The notes under the pieces: model-generated
What the model was told of the DNA's origin: nothing
What the model saw: only the letters and a program-made list of their open reading frames with translations
The model's database searches: none
Made by a program: the position numbers and the translations under genes
In this document: positions 59,314-64,000 of the stretch, piece after piece
Position numbering within the stretch: the first letter of the stretch is position 1
Layout: each line of letters starts with the position of its first letter
Origin: an uncultured Clostridium sp.
GTDB lineage: Bacteria > Bacillota > Clostridia > Lachnospirales > Lachnospiraceae
Assembly (NCBI GenBank): GCA_900538475.1
Contig: UPYT01000007.1
Span: 1-64,000 of the forward strand
Direction of reading: 5' to 3'
Length of the DNA: 64,000 nt

Positions 59314-59340
59314 GGGTAAGTCTGATTTCGGATTTTCTTT
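59290..59340 (+). terminator. Terminator of PPi-PFK and possible MarR operator
   Basis: AAAATCCGAAATCAGACTTA (59290-59309) pairs perfectly with its inverted copy at 59317-59336 over a 7-base loop, then CTTTAT. It overlaps the promoter of the next operon. Confidence 0.85.
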
Positions 59341-59344
59341 ATAC

Positions 59345-59455
59345 CATGGAAATGCGAGTTCTGTGACATAAAAATACCTTGCGGAGATGTGCCATGGAGT
59401 AGAAGAGAGATTTGCGGCAGAATCGCCATCCCGCACGCAGGTGGAAAGAGGTTTA
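59345..59455. repeat. Intergenic repeat family 2, copy B
   Basis: CATAAAAATACCTTGCGGAG, TGCCATGGAGTAGAAGAGAG, GCGGCAGAATCGCCATCCCG and CAGGTGGA align with copy A near 49497-49575. It forms the leader of the MarR gene. An ATG inside it (59389) opens the MarR frame but has no ribosome site. Confidence 0.6.
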
Positions 59456-59472
59456 GGAAGGGAGAGGGAGAA

Positions 59473-59931
59473 ATGGAACAGGAGAATAAGGAGCTTCTGG
59501 AAAAACGGGCGGAATACAACCGGCTGTTTAAGGCCCAGGATTATTTTTATGTCCGTGCAGCATCCAGAGCGAATTTGTCAGAGGCTGCTTTCTGGATTTT
59601 GTACAGTATCTGTGATTCTGATACAGCCTGGACTCAGAGTGCACTGTGCAAAGAGTGGTATTATTCCAAGCAGACCATTAATTCTGCTGTGAAAAAGCTG
59701 GAAAAGATGGATTTTGTGGAATTGAAGATGGAAAGCGGAACAGGAAACAGGAAAGTGATTGTTCTTACAGAGTCAGGACACCGGTATTGTGAGGAAGAAA
59801 TTATGCCGTTGATCCAGGCTGAGTTGGATGCGCTTGCTGCCTTTTCAGAGGAGGAGCGAGAACTTCTGCTTTCGTTGATGCGCCGGCAGTTAGAGGCATT
59901 GGAGGAAAGGGTGAAGGGGGCATGGAAATAA
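59473..59931 (+). CDS. MarR-family transcriptional regulator
   Basis: 152 residues. The winged helix-turn-helix of MarR type is seen at WTQSALCKEWYYSKQTINSA (recognition region about 55-75) followed by VKKLEKMDFVEL and the wing around SGTGNRKVIVLTESG. The helical ends form the dimer interface. The frame is open from 59389, but GGAAGGGAGAGGGAGAA precedes ATG 59473. The stop overlaps the MATE start by 10 bases. MarR genes paired with a MATE pump usually autorepress until an effluxed compound binds. Confidence 0.88.
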   Translation: MEQENKELLEKRAEYNRLFKAQDYFYVRAASRANLSEAAFWILYSICDSDTAWTQSALCKEWYYSKQTINSAVKKLEKMDFVELKMESGTGNRKVIVLTESGHRYCEEEIMPLIQAELDALAAFSEEERELLLSLMRRQLEALEERVKGAWK

Positions 59932-61253
59932 AATTATCAGATCATTTTACATATCGGAGACTGATTCAGTTCGTAATGCCATGTGTGATTATGATGGTGG
60001 TTACGTCTCTTTATACTGTAATTGACGGATTTTTTGTATCCAACTACGCAGGAAAAATGGCCTTTGCTGCGGTGAATCTGATTTGGCCGTTTCTGCAGCT
60101 GATCAGCGCAGCAGGTTTTATGTTTGGCTCCGGAGGAAGCGCTCTGACAGCCTTTGTGCTGGGAACAGGCGATGAAAAAAAAGCCAATGAGATTTTTACC
60201 ATGCTGATGGCGGTGTTAGCAGTAATCGGAGTTGTGATCTCCGTTGTGGGATTTATTTTTATGCGTCAGATTGCAGTGATTCTGGGAGCAGACGAATATC
60301 TGATTGATGATTGTGTGCTTTATGGAAGAATTTTGATTTGCGCCAATCCTCTTTTTATGATGCAGAATGCCTATCAGAGTTTTCTGGTAACGGCAGAGCG
60401 CCCGCGGTTCGGGCTGGGGATTGCGATTATGGCAGGCCTGATTAATGGAATTCTGGATTTTCTTTTGGTGGCAGTATTTCCATTGGGCGTGTGGGGGGCA
60501 GGCCTTGCCACTGCTCTCAGTCAGATTGCCGGAGGACTGATTCCTACGATTTATTTTATGAGGAAAAATAAAAGCCGTCTGCGTTTTGTAAAAACGAAGC
60601 TGGATTTTCCAGCGCTGTGGAAGGCATGTGGAAATGGTTCCTCAGAGATGATGACAAATCTTTCCGGAGCTGTGGTCAGTCTTTTGTATAATTATCAGCT
60701 GTTAAGGCTTGCAGCAGAGGATGGTGTGGCGGCTTACGGGGCTATTATGTATGTGTCCTTTGTGTTTACGGCATTTCATTTTGGATACGCCATAGGCTGC
60801 AATCCCATAGTCGGGTATCACTATGGAGCGGGAAATGAAGCAGAGCTGAAAAGTGTTTTGAGAAAAAGTCTCATTCTGACCGGAGCTGTGGGGCTTGGAA
60901 TGACAGCGGCTGCGGAATTTCTGGCGGGACCGATTTCTTTTGTTTATGTGGGCTATGATCCTGTGCTGTGTGAGATGACCATACGGGGGATGAAGTTGTT
61001 TGGTTTTTCTTTTTTTATCAGTGGATTTAATATTTTTGCATCTGCCTTTTTTACCGGGCTGAATAACGGTATGGTTTCTGCTATGATTTCCTTGCTTCGG
61101 ACGCTGGTTTTTCAGGTGGCAGCTGTGCTTCTGCTTCCGCTCTGGATGGAACTGGATGGAATCTGGCTGTCTGTGGTGGCGGCAGAGGCGGTAACCCTGG
61201 TAATAACCGCAGCTTTTTTTGTGGGAAACAGGAAGAAATACCATTATTTTTAA
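59922..61253 (+). CDS. MATE family efflux transporter
   Basis: 443 residues, 12 membrane segments. VTSLYTVIDGFFVSNYAG (about 25-42) and NLIWPFLQLISAAGFMFGSG match the MATE/MepA pattern, and the second half repeats it (AYGAIMYVSFVFTAFHFGYA, GCNPIVGYHYGAGNE). It expels organic cations or drugs in exchange for Na+ or H+. It is coupled to the MarR gene. Confidence 0.93.
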   Translation: MEIKLSDHFTYRRLIQFVMPCVIMMVVTSLYTVIDGFFVSNYAGKMAFAAVNLIWPFLQLISAAGFMFGSGGSALTAFVLGTGDEKKANEIFTMLMAVLAVIGVVISVVGFIFMRQIAVILGADEYLIDDCVLYGRILICANPLFMMQNAYQSFLVTAERPRFGLGIAIMAGLINGILDFLLVAVFPLGVWGAGLATALSQIAGGLIPTIYFMRKNKSRLRFVKTKLDFPALWKACGNGSSEMMTNLSGAVVSLLYNYQLLRLAAEDGVAAYGAIMYVSFVFTAFHFGYAIGCNPIVGYHYGAGNEAELKSVLRKSLILTGAVGLGMTAAAEFLAGPISFVYVGYDPVLCEMTIRGMKLFGFSFFISGFNIFASAFFTGLNNGMVSAMISLLRTLVFQVAAVLLLPLWMELDGIWLSVVAAEAVTLVITAAFFVGNRKKYHYF

Positions 61254-61339
61254 CAGGATTGTGAAGGCGACTGTCTGCTGTAAAGTCCGTGGACGGCAGA
61301 TTCTCAGGGGAAGAGTCGAAAAACAGGGAAAGAAAGGGT

Positions 61340-61368
61340 TTGCAAATTTGAGAGAAGTGTTATATACT
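61340..61368 (+). promoter_or_regulatory. Promoter for the SEC-C protein gene
   Basis: TTGCAA (61340-61345), a 17-base spacer and TATACT (61363-61368), 60 bases ahead of ATG 61428. Confidence 0.6.
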
Positions 61369-61427
61369 ATGAGAACAGGCGTAGTTTACGATACGCAGGA
61401 TAACAGAGAAAAGGAAGGATACGTATC

Positions 61428-61937
61428 ATGGCATTATTAGAGACATGGAGAAACCTTGCATACGGCAATGGCCTGAATGATAAAGAGAAAGAAAAACTGT
61501 GGAATGGATATTTTACCATTGAGAAAGGAATTTATGAGCAGATTCTTTCTGAGCCAACTCAGGTGATTACCGGCACAGTGAAGGAACTGGCAGAGAAGTA
61601 TAATACTGAGATTCTTATTATGACCGGATTCCTGGATGGTATCAATGAGAGCCTGAAGGGTTATGAGAACCCCATCGATACCATGGAGGAGGATACTCAG
61701 GTTAAGATTGAGATTGATCCAGAGAAGCTGTATTATAATATGGTTGAGGCAAAGGCACAGTGGCTGTACGAGCTGCCCCAGTGGGATTCTATCCTCAGCG
61801 AGGAGAGAAGAAAAGAGCTTTACAAGCAGCAGAAGGCTTCCGGTACGATTCGTAAGGAAAAGAAGATTTTCCCCAACGATCCGTGTCCGTGCGGAAGCGG
61901 CAAGAAGTACAAGAAGTGCTGCGGCAAAAATGCATAA
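61428..61937 (+). CDS. SEC-C motif-containing protein
   Basis: 169 residues. A helical N-terminal domain of about 130 residues, unknown outside Lachnospiraceae as far as I can tell, is followed by a Lys-rich linker and a C-terminal SEC-C zinc motif, [17 protein letters not shown]. This is the same zinc-binding tail that SecA uses to contact SecB or ribosomes. The protein may be a ribosome- or chaperone-linked accessory factor, but no function is established. GAAAAGGAAGG precedes the ATG. It has its own promoter and terminator. Confidence 0.88.
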   Translation: MALLETWRNLAYGNGLNDKEKEKLWNGYFTIEKGIYEQILSEPTQVITGTVKELAEKYNTEILIMTGFLDGINESLKGYENPIDTMEEDTQVKIEIDPEKLYYNMVEAKAQWLYELPQWDSILSEERRKELYKQQKASGTIRKEKKIFPNDPCPCGSGKKYKKCCGKNA

Positions 61938-61974
61938 TGGTTCCGGAGTTCATACAGTGAATCCGAACTAAGAG

Positions 61975-62016
61975 AAGCAGGGGCATCGGGAGTATTCGGT
62001 GCGCCTGCTTTGTTTG
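61975..62016 (+). terminator. Terminator after the SEC-C gene
   Basis: AAGCAGGGGCATCG pairs with CGGTGCGCCTGCTT and is followed by TGTTTG. Confidence 0.7.
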
Positions 62017-62076
62017 GGTTAAAGAAAAAGCGGCTTTGGGCGGCACAGGCAGAGACAAGGGAAAGGAGACAGGAAG

Positions 62077-62835
62077 ATGGATGCATATACCGGGTTTGCA
62101 GAGGTGTATGATATGTTTATGGATAATATTCCCTATGAGACGTGGTGTGAGTATCTGACCGGACTGCTGAAGGAGCAGGGAGTGACAGAGGGACTGCTGC
62201 TGGATCTGGGGTGCGGCACAGGTACCCTTACCCGGCTGCTGGCAGCAGAGGGATACGATATGATTGGTGTGGATCTTTCTGATGAAATGCTGGAAATCGC
62301 TATGGATCATCAGAGGGAGAAGCCGGATGGGGTTTTGTACCTTTTGCAGGATATGAGAGAGTTTGAGCTGTATGGCACTGTGAGAGGGATTGTCAGCATC
62401 TGTGATTCCATGAATTATTTGACAGAGTACGAGGATCTGGTACAGGTACTCCGGCTGGCGAATAATTATCTGGATCCCGGCGGTGTGTTTATTTTTGACC
62501 TGAATACGGTTTACAAGTATAGTGAAATTCTGGGAGAGCAGACCATTGCCGAGAATCGGGATGAGGGAAGTTTTATCTGGGAAAATTATTTTGACCAGGA
62601 GGAAGGGATCAATGAATACGATTTGACCCTGTTTATCCGGGAGGAGGACGGACGGTTCCGGAAGTATGAGGAAACCCATTTTCAGAGAGCCTATGAGCAG
62701 AAGGAAGTGGAGGAAGCGATCCGGGAAGCAGGAATGGAGCTTGTGGCAGTTTATGACGCGTTTACAAAAGAGCCGCCGAAGCCTGACAGCGAACGGCTGT
62801 ATTTTGTTGTGCGGGAGCATGGAAAACAGGGCTGA
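62077..62835 (+). CDS. Class I SAM-dependent methyltransferase
   Basis: 252 residues. AdoMet motif I is LLLDLGCGTGTLTRLLA at about 45-61, followed by IGVDLSDEMLEIA (acidic motif II) and SICDSMNYL. It starts YTGFAEVYDMFMDNIPYETW, as in a Firmicutes family near YqeM-type methyltransferases. The substrate is unknown. AAAGGAGACAGG precedes the ATG. It is followed by hslO after about 100 bases. Confidence 0.88.
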   Translation: MDAYTGFAEVYDMFMDNIPYETWCEYLTGLLKEQGVTEGLLLDLGCGTGTLTRLLAAEGYDMIGVDLSDEMLEIAMDHQREKPDGVLYLLQDMREFELYGTVRGIVSICDSMNYLTEYEDLVQVLRLANNYLDPGGVFIFDLNTVYKYSEILGEQTIAENRDEGSFIWENYFDQEEGINEYDLTLFIREEDGRFRKYEETHFQRAYEQKEVEEAIREAGMELVAVYDAFTKEPPKPDSERLYFVVREHGKQG

Positions 62836-62932
62836 AAGCAGGCATTGGTTTTAAAAGGAGAGTCTATTCTCCGGAATCAGGGAGCATACAAATCAGGAAA
62901 GGAAAAGCTGGTTACAACAGCAGGAAGATAGA

Positions 62933-63811
62933 ATGACAGATTATATTATCAGGGCAACGGCAGCAGAAGGACAGATTCGCGCATTTGCAGCAACGACCAG
63001 AGATTTGGTGGAGTACGCCAGAAGCGCTCACAACACAAGCCCGGTGGCAACTGCGGCTCTGGGACGTCTTTTGACAGCAGGGGCTATGATGGGAATTATG
63101 ATGAAGGGAGAGAAGGATCTTCTTACCTTAAAAATTGAAGGAGACGGACCGATTGGCGGTTTGACGGTTACTGCAGATTCCAGGGGCAATGTAAAGGGCT
63201 ATGCATTTCATCCGGAGGTGATGCTGCCTCCCAATGCAAAAGGAAAGCTGGATGTAGGCGGAGCTCTGGGAATAGGTGTGCTGAGTGTTATCAAGGATAT
63301 TGGTTTGAAGGATCCTTATGTAGGGCAGACGATTCTGGTGACCAGTGAAATTGCGGAGGATCTGACCTATTATTTTGCTACCTCTGAACAGACGCCTTCC
63401 AGTGTAGCTTTGGGAGTTTTGATGGAGCGGGATAATACCGTAAAGCAGGCAGGAGGATTTATTCTGCAGATGATGCCGGGAGCATCAGAGGAGGTGATTT
63501 CTGCTCTGGAGAAGCGGCTGGGAGAAATTACTTCTATTACGGCTCTTCTTGATGCTGGAAATACACCGGAAATGATTCTGGAACATATTCTGGGCGATTT
63601 TGGTCTGGAAATTCTGGATAAGCTTCCGACCGCATTTTCCTGCAACTGCTCTGAGGAGAGAATTGAAAAGGCGCTGATCAGCGTGGGAAAACAGGAGTTG
63701 CAGAGCATGATTGAGGATGGAAAAACTATTGAGGTGAACTGCCATTTCTGCAATAAACATTATCCGGTTACGGTGGAACGTCTGAAAGAGCTTTTGGAGA
63801 TGGCCAGGTAG
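62933..63811 (+). CDS. hslO: Redox-regulated chaperone Hsp33
   Basis: 292 residues, full length. Hsp33 is a holdase activated when oxidation releases zinc from four C-terminal Cys. Those Cys are present as FSCNCSEER (C-x-C, about 236-238) and CHFC (C-x2-C, about 269-272). The N-terminal domain shows RDLVEYARSAHNTSPVATAALGR (partly quoted) and LKIEGDGPIGGL. CAGGAAGATAG precedes the ATG. The cdd gene begins 21 bases after the stop. Confidence 0.95.
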   Translation: MTDYIIRATAAEGQIRAFAATTRDLVEYARSAHNTSPVATAALGRLLTAGAMMGIMMKGEKDLLTLKIEGDGPIGGLTVTADSRGNVKGYAFHPEVMLPPNAKGKLDVGGALGIGVLSVIKDIGLKDPYVGQTILVTSEIAEDLTYYFATSEQTPSSVALGVLMERDNTVKQAGGFILQMMPGASEEVISALEKRLGEITSITALLDAGNTPEMILEHILGDFGLEILDKLPTAFSCNCSEERIEKALISVGKQELQSMIEDGKTIEVNCHFCNKHYPVTVERLKELLEMAR

Positions 63812-63826
63812 AAAGCTGGAGGATAA

Positions 63827-64000
<174 letters not shown>

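Overview
The window reads as a low-to-mid GC Firmicutes chromosome, most likely a gut Lachnospiraceae (Clostridium cluster XIVa type). The basis is the conserved order hprK-murB-rapZ-whiA-crh, the Lachnospiraceae-style small proteins (DUF6145, SEC-C), the flavodiiron proteins, and several near-consensus sigma-A promoters (TTGACA-N17-TATAAT). I see no rRNA, tRNA or CRISPR array.

Layout. 1-470: IS remnants (IS256-like end, IS110 fragment). 470-19539: housekeeping block with a DUF1846 protein, a secreted glycoside-hydrolase-like lipoprotein, uvrC, the hprK/murB/rapZ/whiA/crh-like cluster, dnaE, pfkA, DUF6145-dusB, greA, and lysS with a fused C-terminal tRNA-binding domain. 19540-20865: a graveyard of mobile DNA in which IS3 OrfA and OrfB fragments flank a truncated YhcG-type nuclease and an ArdC-like fragment. 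20841-30862: GntR and TetR regulators, an MFS transporter and a molybdenum hydroxylase operon. Its FAD subunit carries an entire GltD-like NAD(P)H oxidoreductase inserted inside the FAD fold. A NifU/IscU-like scaffold and a MocA-HD fusion follow. 31158-35834: iron-type alcohol dehydrogenase, DegV, a four-domain flavodiiron protein and a small lipoprotein. 36032-45142: a sulfatase/ABC-importer locus (membrane AraC regulator, two Cys-type sulfatases, two permeases, a binding lipoprotein). 45335-49389: a second dihydrouridine synthase, a receiver-only response regulator with a YhfC-type membrane protein, a second flavodiiron protein, and a c-di-AMP PII-like receptor. 49390-50263: a gene-free stretch holding a strong promoter, about 430 nt of non-coding sequence and a strong terminator, i.e. 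a candidate large ncRNA. 50264-64000: a radical SAM protein, azlCD, 6S RNA, an AI-2E family transporter, a SpoIID-like protein, MFS, PPi-PFK, MarR-MATE, a SEC-C protein, a methyltransferase, hslO and the start of cdd.

Most notable. (1) The molybdenum hydroxylase with a built-in NAD(P)H input module, which I infer is a reductive (dehydroxylase-like) enzyme with its own transporter, regulator and maturation genes. (2) The unassigned ncRNA at about 49749-50182. (3) A family of hairpin-rich intergenic repeats with shared inverted ends (10422, 32396, 35933, 38328, 51228) and a second, diverged repeat pair (about 49490 and 59355). (4) An HPr paralogue with Glu at position 15 and Ser at 46, i.e. a Crh-type regulator beside HprK. 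(5) A MarR-MATE promoter lying inside the terminator hairpin of the preceding gene.

Working together: HprK and the Crh-like protein would couple glycolytic state (ATP-PFK and PPi-PFK are both present) to catabolite control. The AraC/ABC/sulfatase locus would take up sulfated saccharides. The Mo-hydroxylase operon would act on an imported aromatic or heterocyclic compound. The two flavodiiron proteins would deal with O2 or NO in an anaerobe.
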